Counted from the first letter of the stretch, positions 23,794 through 33,933 are shown. The stretch is 64,000 nt of DNA from an uncultured Loktanella sp. (GCA_937132065.1 CAKZNT010000092.1:1-64000), one strand, 5' to 3'. The notes: a model not told the origin generated them from the letters alone. Made by a program: numbers and translations.

Positions 23794-26481
23794 TTACCGA
23801 ATTGCTAAGATTGCCGCAGGTGGCAGCACAACACGAAACGCCGCGCCGCCTTGTCCGGGCAGATAGCTGATTTGCCCGCCAAGGCGCTGCATGATCTCGC
23901 GACAGATCGCTAGCCCTAGCCCCGCGCTTCCTGCTTTCTGTTCATCAGACACACGGGCGAATTTTTCAAAGATAAGCGCTTGATTTTCGGCCAGAATACC
24001 TGACCCGTTGTCAATGAAATCAATGCAGTAATGCCCCGAAACACGCCCGACCTTGATCCGCAATTGCGGCGCGTCAGCGTCACAATATTTGCGCGCATTC
24101 GTGATCAGGTTGATAAAAACCTGCCCAAGACGATCCAGATCGGTGCGCACCCCTAACGCCTCACTTGATGGATTGCGTAGAATGCGCAAACCCTCGGTGT
24201 CGCCGCCCGCAACGCTGACCGCCCGATCAATCAACCCCTTCAGGTCGCCACTTTGGTCTTGCAATGTCACCTGACCATTCGCGAGCACCGAAAGATCAAG
24301 CAGGTCATCCAGCAATCGGGTCAACCGCAAGGTTTCGTCGTGGATAATGCCCGCATAGCGCTCTTGTTCGGCTGGCGTCATCTCACCGTCGCGCAAGATT
24401 TCCGAGAACGAGCGGATCGACGTCATCGGCGTGCGCAATTCGTGGCTGATCTGGCTAAGAAACGCATCTTTCTGCACAGAAAGCACCGTCAGCTTTTCAT
24501 TGGCTGTGCGCAAGGCGCGTGCGGTGTGTTCCTGCTCGGCGGACTTGGCTTCGAGCTGGTTTGAATACTCCAAGATCTGCGCCGCCTCATCGGCAACCGC
24601 GATCAGGTCTTCCACTGACATGCCGTGTCCGTCCGTCAACGGCCCCATCATCGCATGGGCCGTGGCCGCACCGACCGACCCCGCCAGTTCCCGCTCTAGC
24701 CGCTCGATAAAATGTGATGTGACATCAGGCAAATACCCGCTCTTTCCCTGGCTCATCGCCTCGGCTTGGAAAAACGCTTGGGCCTCCGTGCCCCCCATGA
24801 TCCGCTGGGACATAATAAGCAAATCTTCCGCGTCAGCCGCATCGGTGTGGCGCGAAGCCGAGCCCGTCGAATAGTCGAACACATTGACGAACTGGGCGCC
24901 TTGCAAACGCTCCATCGGGGTTGGAAAACTAAACACAGAGCCTAGGAAAAACATCAATGCATTCAAGAGCATCGACCACACGATGCCATGCACAAGCGCA
25001 TCCATGCCGTCTATGCCGAATAGCGCGGTCGGGCGAAGCCAGTAAATGCTAAACGGCCCCTGCGCCATGACGGTCTCGCTGATAAATGCGCCTGCGCCAA
25101 AGCTTGGCAAAAACAGGGTCCAGCCCCACACAAGAAACCCCGTGATAAGGCCCATCGCCGCGCCGATCCGCGTGGCCCCACGCCAGAACACGCCGCCGAT
25201 CAAGACGGGCAGCACCTGCACAGCCCCCGAGAATGACACAAGGCCAATCGCCGCCAAGGCCGTGCCGCCGCCAGACACGCGAAAGTAGAGATACCCAAGG
25301 GCCAAAATCCCGCCAATCGACAACCTGCGCGCCAACAAGATCACAGAGCGCACATCGCCCGACATCTTCGCCCCAGCCCCCGCTTGCACTCGTAGCCAGA
25401 TCGGCACGACGATGTGGTTTGACACCATCGTCGCCAAGGCAATCGTCGAGACAATCACCATTGAGGTCGCCGACGAGAACCCGCCCAGGAACGAGAACAT
25501 CGCCAGCCCGTCACGCCCTTGGCTCAAAGGAACCGTCAGAACAAACAAGTCGGGATTGGCCCCTTCGGGCAGGATCGCCAATCCAACCACGGCAATCGGA
25601 ACCACAAACAGGCTCATTAGCATCAGATAGGTTGGAAACGCCCAGCCCGCTATGTTGAGATGGCGCTCGTCAACATTCTCGACCACGAGCACCTGAAACA
25701 TGCGCGGCAGACAGATAAACGCAGCCCCCGACACAAAGATCAGCCCGACCCAGCGCGCGCCGTCCTGCTCCCACTGCGAGATCGGTGACGCATCAATCTG
25801 CGCGAGTATCTGGCTCGGCCCGCCCGCAATGCCCCATACAACAAATGCACCAACGGCCAGCAACGCGAATAATTTGACCACCGCCTCGACCGCAATCGCC
25901 ATAACGATCCCGTGGTGGCGCTCGTTTGCATCCAGATTGCGTGTGCCAAAGAACACCGTAAAGATGGCAAGCCCGATGGCGACAGCGATCGCCCCGCCAT
26001 TGAGCTTGTCTGCGCCCCAAGGCTGGCCACCCGCTTCGGCAAAAACTGCAAATGACAGAGTAACTGATTGTAATTGCAAGGCAATGTAAGGGGTTGCGGC
26101 GACCACCGCGAGGATCGTGACGATCACCCCGAGCGACTTTGACTTACCGAACCGCGATGAAATCAAATCGGCAATCGAGGTGATCCGCTGCGCGCGCCCG
26201 ATGCGCACCAACCTGCGCAAGACCCACCACCAGCCGACCAAGACGATTGTCGGCCCAAGGTAAATCGTCACGAATTCCAAGCCGGAGCGGGCCGCATACC
26301 CAACCGCGCCATAAAACGTCCAAGCCGTGCAATAGATCGACAATGAAAGGGTATAAACGATAGGCGAGTAAAGCCACGCGCCACGCCCCTGATCGGCCTT
26401 GCGCTCTGCGTAAAAAGCCACACTAAACAGGAGCGCGACATAAGAAAGCGCCACCGCGACAAGGATATTGAACGAAACCAT
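23794..26481 (-). CDS. SSF transporter-fused sensor histidine kinase (CbrA/CrbS-like)
   Basis: This 895-residue inner-membrane protein joins a sodium:solute symporter domain (residues 1-530, about 13 helices) to a STAC-like linker (FIERLERELAGSVGAATA near 595-615), a short coiled coil and a histidine kinase. His680 (SHELRTPMTS) is the phosphorylation site; the ATPase domain has NLITNARKYC, DNGSGI and GSAGLGLAIC. No PAS domain is evident, unlike many CbrA/CrbS proteins. The ATG overlaps the stop of a small membrane protein gene, which is in turn coupled to a CheY-like regulator. It may sense or couple to transport of acetate, histidine or another small solute; the substrate is not known. Confidence 0.92.
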   Translation of the reverse strand: MVSFNILVAVALSYVALLFSVAFYAERKADQGRGAWLYSPIVYTLSLSIYCTAWTFYGAVGYAARSGLEFVTIYLGPTIVLVGWWWVLRRLVRIGRAQRITSIADLISSRFGKSKSLGVIVTILAVVAATPYIALQLQSVTLSFAVFAEAGGQPWGADKLNGGAIAVAIGLAIFTVFFGTRNLDANERHHGIVMAIAVEAVVKLFALLAVGAFVVWGIAGGPSQILAQIDASPISQWEQDGARWVGLIFVSGAAFICLPRMFQVLVVENVDERHLNIAGWAFPTYLMLMSLFVVPIAVVGLAILPEGANPDLFVLTVPLSQGRDGLAMFSFLGGFSSATSMVIVSTIALATMVSNHIVVPIWLRVQAGAGAKMSGDVRSVILLARRLSIGGILALGYLYFRVSGGGTALAAIGLVSFSGAVQVLPVLIGGVFWRGATRIGAAMGLITGFLVWGWTLFLPSFGAGAFISETVMAQGPFSIYWLRPTALFGIDGMDALVHGIVWSMLLNALMFFLGSVFSFPTPMERLQGAQFVNVFDYSTGSASRHTDAADAEDLLIMSQRIMGGTEAQAFFQAEAMSQGKSGYLPDVTSHFIERLERELAGSVGAATAHAMMGPLTDGHGMSVEDLIAVADEAAQILEYSNQLEAKSAEQEHTARALRTANEKLTVLSVQKDAFLSQISHELRTPMTSIRSFSEILRDGEMTPAEQERYAGIIHDETLRLTRLLDDLLDLSVLANGQVTLQDQSGDLKGLIDRAVSVAGGDTEGLRILRNPSSEALGVRTDLDRLGQVFINLITNARKYCDADAPQLRIKVGRVSGHYCIDFIDNGSGILAENQALIFEKFARVSDEQKAGSAGLGLAICREIMQRLGGQISYLPGQGGAAFRVVLPPAAILAIR

Positions 26482-26759
26482 CAGCCGTTCTTCACATCAG
26501 GTGGTTGTTCGCGATCTGACCTGACCGCGCGCGAAATAAGCGCAGCCAAAACGATCAAAATGATCCAGACAACAAAGATGTAGACGACAGCCGCACTATT
26601 TTGCGTCCCCTGCCCGCCAGCATCACCCTGTTGCCATAACAGCGGAATACTCCAGAGCACCGCCCCGAAAACCGGCACACCGCGCGCAAGATCACGCATA
26701 CGGCGTTTTTGATAGGCGCGCCGCTCCAGAAAAACGGCTGACTTGTGAGGGGGGCTCAT
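26481..26759 (-). CDS. Small membrane partner of the SSF histidine kinase
   Basis: This 92-residue protein has a basic N-terminus (FLERRAYQKRRMRDLARG), then two hydrophobic segments (VPVFGAVLWSIPLLW and VVYIFVVWIILIVLAALI). The layout recalls the small membrane proteins often found with SSF symporters, but no named family is assigned. Its ATG overlaps the regulator stop (ATGA) and its TGA overlaps the kinase start (TGATG), so all three are made together. It may be needed for folding or activity of the SSF domain. Confidence 0.78.
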   Translation of the reverse strand: MSPPHKSAVFLERRAYQKRRMRDLARGVPVFGAVLWSIPLLWQQGDAGGQGTQNSAAVVYIFVVWIILIVLAALISRAVRSDREQPPDVKNG

Positions 26760-27124
26760 GCCTCCATAAGGGCGCGGACGTTGTCACGCACCTCGGCATT
26801 CGAAAAGGGCTTGGTCATAAAGTGGTTCGCGCCCAAGCGCAGCGCAAGTTCACGATCCTTGCTCTGGCCGCGTGCAGTCAACATCATAACAGGGGTCTGC
26901 GCCGTTTCGTCGTCGCCGCGCAAATCGCGTAGGATGTCAAAGCCGCTGCGACCAGGCAACATCACATCGAGAATGATCAGATCAGGCGGAAACGCGCGGA
27001 CCTTCGTCATGGCGGTCTCGCCGTTTTCATGGGTGTGCACTGTCCAGCCATCGCGCGATAGAATGAAACTGATGGCCTCAATGATATTTGGCTCATCCTC
27101 GATCAGTAGCACACGTTTCGCCAT
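26756..27124 (-). CDS. CheY-like single-domain response regulator
   Basis: This 122-residue protein is a receiver domain without an output domain. Phosphoacceptor Asp53 (LIILDVMLPG), acidic residues in IEDE, Thr83 (LTARG) and Lys105 (TKPF) are all in place. It is first in the operon with the small membrane protein and the SSF kinase, so it is very likely the partner. With no DNA-binding part, it must act through another protein or as a phosphate relay. No usual NtrC-type or LuxR-type partner gene is adjacent. Confidence 0.93.
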   Translation of the reverse strand: MAKRVLLIEDEPNIIEAISFILSRDGWTVHTHENGETAMTKVRAFPPDLIILDVMLPGRSGFDILRDLRGDDETAQTPVMMLTARGQSKDRELALRLGANHFMTKPFSNAEVRDNVRALMEA

Positions 27125-27198
27125 CTATTGCCTCCCCAAGCATCCGTCTTATGCGTGACTATCAACGCTATTTTCCACACTGTCAAAGCGACTTGTGG

Positions 27199-28488
27199 TC
27201 ACACGATGGTTGTCGGTTCGCGCCGCGCCAGACAAGTGGTGCGAGTGCAGATGCGACAGGCCACGCCCACATGTGTTTCTTTGGCGATCCCGGCAGGCTG
27301 GTCGGACACCACAAGCATCGTTGCACGCAAGACCTGCGGGGCATCAAAACCGACACTGCCAAACGGGCTGGCAATTGCGTAGCACAAGAAGCGGGGCGCG
27401 TTTGCGCCTGGTAATCTGGCTTCTGCACGGATCGGCTGGCCCGGTGTCGAAAATGCACTGAACACAGGCCAAAGCGGACACCCCGCCCCCGCCCGCGGCA
27501 TCGCAAACCCGTCAATCGGCTTTAGAAATAGCAACGCGCCCGAGGCATCAGCCACAGCCAGCCCCATTTCAGGATGCGAAGCGTCAGATGGCAGGGTCGC
27601 CAAGCGGCGCAACACCTGCGGGAGAGCGGCGCCAAACCGGGCGGCAAGCGCAATTGGATCATAGGCACAGGCGCGCGCCGCTGTCGCGAACGCGTCCAAC
27701 GGCATCAGGGCGGCATCCGCCTGATAATTCTCGAGGTATTGCGCGAAAAGCGCCCGCGCCGCAGGACTGCGCAATTTTGCCTGAGCGACAAGAGCGGCGC
27801 TTTCAGCGGGGCCAGTCCCTTCCGCATCGGCCAAATGGAAGTGTGTCTCGGACAGATAGCTCTCGACCTCGTCCATCGGCGCAAAATGGGCAGGACCATC
27901 GGCATCGGGGGCATCAAGATACCCGATTAACGCCTCGCTGCTCGCGGCAAGGCGGATACTGTCGTCGTAGATGTTCTTGTGAAAACGGCCCTGCCAGTCG
28001 GCGTCGAGAGTCTCACCACCCACCAGAATGGACGCCGCAGAGCGGATGGCCGTCACGGCAGAAATGACTTCATGCAGCGACCCCGCCAGCTCTGGATCAT
28101 AGGTGATACGGTCGGTCAGGATCTGCACGCGCTCCTCAAGCGATGACAGGCGATGGGCTTGGGCGGCAATCAGATTGCTCCAGCCAGGATAACGGCCCGC
28201 CATTTCCTCGGTGCGCGACATCTCGACAGTGGCCTGCATATCAGCCGCGGCCGTGCGCAACCGGTCAAGAAGGGCGCTATCGGCGCCGCGCGACAACTGG
28301 TCGGCGCTGACCTCAAGGCACTGGGCAATCTGCGACAACAACTTACCCGCGATTCTGCGGCGGTTGTGTTCGATCAGATTGAGGTATGAGGGCGAAATGC
28401 CCACGCTCTTGGCCAAATCGGCCTGCCGCAGCCCGACATCCAACCGCCGTTCGCGAATGCGTGACCCTGTTAAACCGACATTTGCCAA
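27199..28488 (-). CDS. ScfR/RamB-family regulator with an XRE helix-turn-helix
   Basis: This 429-residue protein starts with an XRE-type helix-turn-helix (residues 6-60, RQADLAKSVGISPSYLNLIE). It continues with a long central region and ends in a DUF2083-type region with cysteines 411, 414 and 419 (CRICTRTTC). Family members (RamB, ScfR, PrpR types) sense short-chain acyl compounds and control acetate or propionate use. It is divergent from a five-gene ABC transporter operon, which is its probable target, and lies downstream of the SSF kinase operon. Ligand and operator are not known from the sequence. Confidence 0.86.
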   Translation of the reverse strand: MANVGLTGSRIRERRLDVGLRQADLAKSVGISPSYLNLIEHNRRRIAGKLLSQIAQCLEVSADQLSRGADSALLDRLRTAAADMQATVEMSRTEEMAGRYPGWSNLIAAQAHRLSSLEERVQILTDRITYDPELAGSLHEVISAVTAIRSAASILVGGETLDADWQGRFHKNIYDDSIRLAASSEALIGYLDAPDADGPAHFAPMDEVESYLSETHFHLADAEGTGPAESAALVAQAKLRSPAARALFAQYLENYQADAALMPLDAFATAARACAYDPIALAARFGAALPQVLRRLATLPSDASHPEMGLAVADASGALLFLKPIDGFAMPRAGAGCPLWPVFSAFSTPGQPIRAEARLPGANAPRFLCYAIASPFGSVGFDAPQVLRATMLVVSDQPAGIAKETHVGVACRICTRTTCLARREPTTIV

Positions 28489-28709
28489 AGCGAATTCCTT
28501 GAGTGTTTTCAGCGCGTTTCTGCGGATGCGAGAAAACTGATTTACACATCACGCAGCGCCGTTGTTGATAACTTTACTAATTCGTTAAGCAAACGCAATG
28601 GCTTGTTGCCCGATTTACCCAAAAACACGGATGCTGGAAGAGCACTGTAAAGTGTAGGCCGTGCGAGCGAGGAGGCTCAATCGGCACTGAAACTTAAGGG
28701 AGGATAATA
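28489..28709. promoter_or_regulatory. Divergent control region between the ScfR-type gene and the ABC operon
   Basis: The region is AT-rich near 28,545-28,600 (AACTTTACTAATTCG, TTAAGCAAAC), which would suit a divergent promoter and regulator site. The ABC operon side ends in a strong ribosome site, AAGGGAGG, eight bases before the ATG. No exact operator was found. Confidence 0.45.
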
Positions 28710-30056
28710 ATGTCCAAGTCTAATTTCACACGTCGTGGCGTGCTGAAGACAAGCGCTATCACTGGCGCTGGTCTCATGTTGCCAACGTATCTGCGCGCTG
28801 AAAACCACACTGGCTTCACCAACGCCCCAACAGGCAACACGGTCAAGTTCGGTTTCAACGTGCCACAAACTGGCCCCTACGCTGAAGAAGGCCTCGACGA
28901 GCTGCGCGCACAAGAGCTGGCTGTTGAGCACCTCAACGGTATCGGCGATGGCGGCATGCTCAACACCTTCTCGTCCAAAACACTGGACGGCACAGGTATC
29001 CTTGGCAAGAAAGTCGAATTCGTCACGGGTGACACACAGACCAAATCTGACGTGGCACGTGCATCCGCACAGTCCATGATCCAGAAAGACGGCTGCGTGA
29101 TGATCAACGGCGGCTCGTCGTCGGGTGTTGCGATTGCGGTTCAAGGTCTTTGCCAAGAAGCAGGCGTTGTCTTCATGGCTGGCTTGACTCACTCCAACGA
29201 CACAACTGGTAAAGACAAGAAAGCCAACGGCTTCCGTCACTTCTTTAACGGTTACATGTCCGGTGCGGCTCTTGGTCCAGTGCTTGAGAAAGCATACGGC
29301 AACGAGCGTCAGGCTTACCACCTCACAGCTGACTACACATGGGGCTGGACACAGCAAGAATCCATCGCGGCGTCCACAGAAGCACTCGGCTGGACAACTG
29401 TTCAGAACGTTCTTACGCCAGTTGGCGCAGGTGACTTCTCGTCCTATATTGCTCCGATCCTGAACTCTGGCGCAGATACATTGATCCTGAACCACTACGG
29501 TGGGGATATGGTTAACTCTCTGACACAAGCTGTTCAGTTTGGCCTGCGCGACAAGCAAGTCAACGGCAAGAACTTCGAAATCATCGTGCCGCTCTACTCC
29601 GAGCTTATGGCCGCTGGTGCGGGTTCCAACATTCAGGGCGTTTATGGCTCCATGAACTGGAACTGGCAGTTGTCTGACGCTGGCACGGCTGCTTTCGTTA
29701 AGTCGTTTGGCGAGAAGTATGGCTTCCCACCATCCAACGCAGCACACACATGCTACGTGCAAACACTGCTCTATGCAGATGCCGTAACTCGTGCGGGTTC
29801 GTTCAACCCATGCGCAGTAGCCGAAGCTCTCGAAGACTTCGAGTTCGACGGCATGGGCAACGGTCCAACCACATACCGTGGCGCGGATCACCAGTGCTTC
29901 AAGGACGTGCTTGTTATGAAGGGTGCTGACAACCCGACCAACCAGTACGACACACTTGAAATCGTTGAAGTGACACCACGTGCACAGGTCGAGTATGACC
30001 CGGAGCACCCAATGTTCGCTGGCGGTAACTTGGGCGAATGTAACCCGGGCGCATAA
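28710..30056 (+). CDS. HAAT-family ABC transporter substrate-binding protein
   Basis: This 448-residue periplasmic protein has a twin-arginine-type signal (SNFTRRGVLKTSAITGAGL), so it is probably exported folded. The mature part matches the LivK/AmiC fold (VKFGFNVPQTGPYAEEG, MINGGSSSGVAIAVQGLCQE, DTLILNHYGGDMVNSL). It is followed by two permeases and two ATPases of the branched-chain amino acid type. Codon choice is more uniform than in neighbours, suggesting high expression. The ligand could be an amino acid, urea, short-chain amide or small organic acid; the nearby ScfR-type regulator favours an acyl compound but does not prove it. Confidence 0.88.
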   Translation: MSKSNFTRRGVLKTSAITGAGLMLPTYLRAENHTGFTNAPTGNTVKFGFNVPQTGPYAEEGLDELRAQELAVEHLNGIGDGGMLNTFSSKTLDGTGILGKKVEFVTGDTQTKSDVARASAQSMIQKDGCVMINGGSSSGVAIAVQGLCQEAGVVFMAGLTHSNDTTGKDKKANGFRHFFNGYMSGAALGPVLEKAYGNERQAYHLTADYTWGWTQQESIAASTEALGWTTVQNVLTPVGAGDFSSYIAPILNSGADTLILNHYGGDMVNSLTQAVQFGLRDKQVNGKNFEIIVPLYSELMAAGAGSNIQGVYGSMNWNWQLSDAGTAAFVKSFGEKYGFPPSNAAHTCYVQTLLYADAVTRAGSFNPCAVAEALEDFEFDGMGNGPTTYRGADHQCFKDVLVMKGADNPTNQYDTLEIVEVTPRAQVEYDPEHPMFAGGNLGECNPGA

Positions 30057-30072
30057 GCGTAAGTCACACATC

Positions 30073-30108
30073 GGACCGGCTGCCGCACCTTGCGCGCGTG
30101 GCCGGTCC
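30073..30108 (+). terminator. Stem-loop after the binding-protein gene
   Basis: GGACCGGC at 30073-30080 pairs perfectly with GCCGGTCC at 30101-30108. It lies in the 107-base gap between the binding protein and the first permease. No T run follows, so it may attenuate or protect mRNA and keep the binding protein in excess rather than end the transcript. Confidence 0.6.
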
Positions 30109-30163
30109 ACTCCGCCCCCGATCATGACGGGGCTTTTCCAGCAGACAAGATGGGGCTAGTCCG

Positions 30164-31195
30164 ATGGACGCATTTATTCTTCAAATTCTCAACGGTTTGG
30201 ACAAGGGGTCGGCTTATGCCTTGATCGCCCTCGGCCTGACCTTGATTTTCGGCACTTTGGGTGTCGTTAACTTCGCGCATGGCGCGTTGTTCATGATCGG
30301 CGCATTTGTGGCCGTGACGATGCAAAAACTCTTTAGCCTCAGCTTCTTAACGGTCGATGATACGCAAAAAGACTTCCTCGGGAACCCGCTCAAGGTGGAA
30401 ACCCCTTATGTGGAAGCATGGTTTGGCGAAAACGTGGGGAACTGGTTGCAAGACTGGTCCGTGCCACTCGCGATCCTCGTTGTCATCCCGTTCATGTTCT
30501 TCTTGGGGTTTGTCCTCGAACGCGGCCTGATCAAGCACTTCTACAAGCGGCCCCACGCGGACCAAATCCTTGTGACGTTCGGCCTTGCCATTGTCATCGG
30601 CGAGCTGATCAAGGCGTTCTACGGCGCCAACCCGATCCAGACCCCTCCCCCGTCCACATTCATCGGCACGGTCGACGTTGGTAGCTGGCTTGGCTTTGAG
30701 GCCAATACAATTGCCTACCCGACGTGGCGGATCGTCTACTTTGCCTTCTCTGCGCTGATCATCGCTGGTGTGTTTGCCTTCTTGCAGTTCACCACCTTCG
30801 GGATGGTTGTGCGGGCTGGTATGGCCGACCGCGAAACGGTCGGGATGCTTGGGATCGACATCGACAAGCGGTTTACCTTCATGTTCGGCCTCGCGGCTGC
30901 CGTGGCTGGTATGGCGGGCGTGATGTATGCGCCGATCCTGTCGCCCCACTATAACATCGGCATGGACTTCCTTGTGCTGTCATTCGTTGTGGTTGTTGTC
31001 GGCGGCATGGGCTCTCTGCCCGGTGCGGTTCTGGCGGGCTTCATGCTCGGCATCCTGCAATCATTCGCTTCCATGAACGAGGTGAAGGCTCTGCTTCCGG
31101 GCATTGACCAGATCATCATCTACCTCGTTGCAATTATCATTTTGCTGACCCGTCCTCGTGGCCTTATGGGTCGCAAAGGCGTGATGGAGGAATAA
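30164..31195 (+). CDS. ABC transporter permease, LivH type
   Basis: This 343-residue protein has about eight membrane helices, with the family start [22 protein letters not shown] and [15 protein letters not shown] polar loop near residues 55-110 separates the first helices. The EAA-like region [20 protein letters not shown] lies near residue 225. It forms the membrane channel with the next permease and is fed by the binding protein upstream. The LivM-type gene starts two bases after its stop. Confidence 0.92.
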   Translation: MDAFILQILNGLDKGSAYALIALGLTLIFGTLGVVNFAHGALFMIGAFVAVTMQKLFSLSFLTVDDTQKDFLGNPLKVETPYVEAWFGENVGNWLQDWSVPLAILVVIPFMFFLGFVLERGLIKHFYKRPHADQILVTFGLAIVIGELIKAFYGANPIQTPPPSTFIGTVDVGSWLGFEANTIAYPTWRIVYFAFSALIIAGVFAFLQFTTFGMVVRAGMADRETVGMLGIDIDKRFTFMFGLAAAVAGMAGVMYAPILSPHYNIGMDFLVLSFVVVVVGGMGSLPGAVLAGFMLGILQSFASMNEVKALLPGIDQIIIYLVAIIILLTRPRGLMGRKGVMEE

Positions 31196-31197
31196 TC

Positions 31198-32388
31198 ATG
31201 CTCGGTCTCAATTCCCGCGACTTCAAACTCTTCATTATCGTCTGCATCATGGCACTTGCTGCACCGATCCTTCTGAACCCCTTCCCGACGGCCTCGGCCT
31301 TGGGCGAGAGCTTTAACGCAGGCTATCCTGCGCTGATGCAACGGTTTGTAATCTTTGGCATTCTCGCCATCGGCTTTAACATTCTGTTCGGGCTGACAGG
31401 GTATCTTTCCTTCGGGCATGCCGCCTTCTTGGGCATAGGCTCTTACGCGGCTGTCTGGATGTTCAAGCTACTCTCTTACAACGTGGTTCCTGCAATCATC
31501 CTTGCAGTTATCGTGGCAGGCCTGTTCTCGGTTGTCATCGGCTACGTAAGCTTGCGCCGCTCCGGGATCTACTTCTCGATCCTTACACTGGCCTTCGCGC
31601 AGATGGCCTATCAACTGGCCTACTCGGTCTTCACCCCCCTCACAAACGGTGAAACAGGGCTACAAGTCTATAACGACGACCCGCAAATCCTGATGGGCGC
31701 AGGCGATCCAACCGTGCCCCACTTCTTCGGGATCACCATGAACGGGCAAACGCAGATCGACGTGAGCGGCTGGTCATTCGTGTTCCAGAACGGCTACTAT
31801 CTTGCTGCGATCTTCCTGATTGCATCGTTCTACCTGTCGATCCGCATTTTCCGCTCCCCTATGGGCTTGATGCTGCGGGCGATCAAATCGAACCAGACAC
31901 GGATGTCCTATGTCGGGCTCAACACCAAACCCTACATGCTTGCGGCCTTCGTGATCTCCGGAATGTATGCGGGGCTTGCTGGCGGGCTTCTGGCGGCAAT
32001 GGACCCACTGACAGGTGCAGAGCGCATGTTCTGGACGGCTTCGGGCGAAATCGTTGTGATGTCGGTCTTGGGCGGCGTCGGAACACTGATCGGCCCTGTG
32101 CTTGGCGCTGGCTTGATCAAGTATCTCGAAAACATCGTGTCCAAGATCAACGACTCGGTGCTGCATAACTGGTTCTCGTTCATGCCCGACTTTATGGACA
32201 ACTTCATGGTGACGCTGATCCACCCGTTCATCGGTAAAGGCTGGCATTTGACACTTGGCCTGCTGTTCATGGCTGTGATCATCTTCCTGCCTGGCGGGCT
32301 TGTGCAAGGTGGTCAGAAGATCATGGCAAAGTTTGGCCGCAACAAAAACACTGACGCCAAAGACGGCGCAGATACACCTGCTGAATAA
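31198..32388 (+). CDS. ABC transporter permease, LivM type
   Basis: This 396-residue permease has about ten membrane helices. Family marks are [20 protein letters not shown] near residue 60, [18 protein letters not shown] near residue 120 and [15 protein letters not shown] near residue 225. It pairs with the LivH-type permease just upstream. The ATG at 31198 is directly after the previous stop. The gene is 12 bases from the first ATPase gene. Confidence 0.92.
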   Translation: MLGLNSRDFKLFIIVCIMALAAPILLNPFPTASALGESFNAGYPALMQRFVIFGILAIGFNILFGLTGYLSFGHAAFLGIGSYAAVWMFKLLSYNVVPAIILAVIVAGLFSVVIGYVSLRRSGIYFSILTLAFAQMAYQLAYSVFTPLTNGETGLQVYNDDPQILMGAGDPTVPHFFGITMNGQTQIDVSGWSFVFQNGYYLAAIFLIASFYLSIRIFRSPMGLMLRAIKSNQTRMSYVGLNTKPYMLAAFVISGMYAGLAGGLLAAMDPLTGAERMFWTASGEIVVMSVLGGVGTLIGPVLGAGLIKYLENIVSKINDSVLHNWFSFMPDFMDNFMVTLIHPFIGKGWHLTLGLLFMAVIIFLPGGLVQGGQKIMAKFGRNKNTDAKDGADTPAE

Positions 32389-32400
32389 GGAGACAGGACT

Positions 32401-33159
32401 ATGAGTATCCTTGAAGTTAAAGGCGTCAACAAACGCTTTGGTGGTCTGCAAGCCTTGGGTGACGTGAACCTGAGCGTGCAAGAAAACACCGTCCACGCAA
32501 TTATCGGCCCGAACGGGGCCGGTAAATCCACCCTCCTCAACGTGCTGGTAGGGAAACTGATCCCCGACTCTGGCTCGGTCATGTTTGACGGGCAGTCCGT
32601 CTTGGGGCGCAAACCCCACGAGATCGCACAGATGGGCATCAGCCGCGTGTTCCAAACGCCTGAAATCTTTGCCGATTTGTCGGTCATGGAAAACGTGCTG
32701 ATCCCCTGCTTTGCCAAACGCGACGGGGCGTTCAAACTGCACGGGATCGAAAGCGTCTCAACCGAAGCAGGGATCGTCGAGCAAGCCGAAAAGATGCTTG
32801 ACGAAGTCAACATGCTCGACAAGCGCAACATGACCGCCTCTGCGATGTCACGCGGCGACAAGCGGCGCTTGGAAATGGCGATGTGTCTGGTGCAAGAACC
32901 ACGGCTCCTCCTCCTCGACGAGCCAACCGCAGGCATGGCGCGGGCGGATACGGAAAACACGATCCAGCTGCTCAAAGATATCCGCACCCAGCGCGGCATC
33001 ACCATGGCCATCATCGAGCACGACATGAACGTTGTGTTTAGCCTCGCCGAGCGGATCACCGTTCTGGCACAAGGCACACCCCTCGTTGAGGACACTCCCG
33101 ACAAGATTAAGGACCACCCGAAGGTTCGTGAAGCCTACCTCGGCGAAGCACAGGTGTAA
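32401..33159 (+). CDS. ABC transporter ATPase, LivG type
   Basis: This 252-residue ATPase has Walker A GPNGAGKST near residue 36, a signature region that departs from the usual LSGG form (AMSRGDKRRLEMAMCL) as is common in urea/amide-type LivG proteins, and Walker B LLLLDEP near residue 166. It powers import together with the LivF-type ATPase. A good AGGAGACAGG ribosome site precedes the ATG. Confidence 0.93.
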   Translation: MSILEVKGVNKRFGGLQALGDVNLSVQENTVHAIIGPNGAGKSTLLNVLVGKLIPDSGSVMFDGQSVLGRKPHEIAQMGISRVFQTPEIFADLSVMENVLIPCFAKRDGAFKLHGIESVSTEAGIVEQAEKMLDEVNMLDKRNMTASAMSRGDKRRLEMAMCLVQEPRLLLLDEPTAGMARADTENTIQLLKDIRTQRGITMAIIEHDMNVVFSLAERITVLAQGTPLVEDTPDKIKDHPKVREAYLGEAQV

Positions 33160-33170
33160 GGAACAATACT

Positions 33171-33920
33171 ATGACCGAACCATTCAACAAACACGCCAAT
33201 AACGCAGCCACCCACCCCGCTTACCTTAGCGTCTGGGAAATCGAGGCGTATTACGGCGAAAGCTACATCGTGCAAAACGTAAGCTTCAACATTCACGAAG
33301 GCGAAATCCTCGCGCTTTTGGGGCGCAACGGGGCGGGTAAAACATCGACCCTGCGCACCATTGCGCGGATGGGTAACCCGGAACTGCGCCACGGCGAAAT
33401 CTGGCTCGATCACAAGCCACTGCACCAGATGAAAAACCATCAGGCTGCTGCGGCCGGGATCGCGCTTGTGCCAGAGGATCGGTGCATCATCCAAGGGCTT
33501 ACGGTCGAAGAGAACCTGCAACTGGCACAGATTGCGCCGCCAATCGGTTGGTCACTGGAGCGGATTTACGAACTCTTCCCGCGCCTTGGCGAACGTCGCA
33601 AGCAAGAGGGCACAACCCTGTCGGGCGGCGAACAACAGATGCTTGCAATCGCGCGTGCGCTTGCCCGCGACATCAAGGTGTTGTTGCTTGATGAACCCTA
33701 CGAAGGGCTGGCGCCCGTCATCGTGCAGGAAATCGCCAAAACGCTCGAGATCATTCGCGATCAGGGGATCACGACCGTGATCGTCGAGCAGAACGCTGTG
33801 GCAGCGCTTAAGCTTGCCGACCGCGCGGTGATTCTCGACACAGGGTCCGTGGTTTTTGACGGCTCCGCCAAAGAAGTGCTCGATAATGCAGAATTACGCG
33901 CACAATACCTGGCAATTTAA
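33171..33920 (+). CDS. ABC transporter ATPase, LivF type
   Basis: This 249-residue ATPase has Walker A GRNGAGKT near residue 52, the signature LSGGEQQ near residue 148 and Walker B VLLLDEP near residue 170, then a histidine-free switch ending EQNAVAALKLADRAVI. It is the last gene of the transporter operon and starts 11 bases after the LivG-type gene. A stem-loop follows at 33934-33955. Confidence 0.93.
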   Translation: MTEPFNKHANNAATHPAYLSVWEIEAYYGESYIVQNVSFNIHEGEILALLGRNGAGKTSTLRTIARMGNPELRHGEIWLDHKPLHQMKNHQAAAAGIALVPEDRCIIQGLTVEENLQLAQIAPPIGWSLERIYELFPRLGERRKQEGTTLSGGEQQMLAIARALARDIKVLLLDEPYEGLAPVIVQEIAKTLEIIRDQGITTVIVEQNAVAALKLADRAVILDTGSVVFDGSAKEVLDNAELRAQYLAI

Positions 33921-33933
33921 CGGGATTTTCTTA

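Noticed and set aside
28677-30125. 482-codon minus-strand frame opposite the substrate-binding gene
   Set aside because: It is a shadow of the GC-biased coding strand; composition is cysteine- and valine-rich without a domain, and the plus-strand protein is clear.
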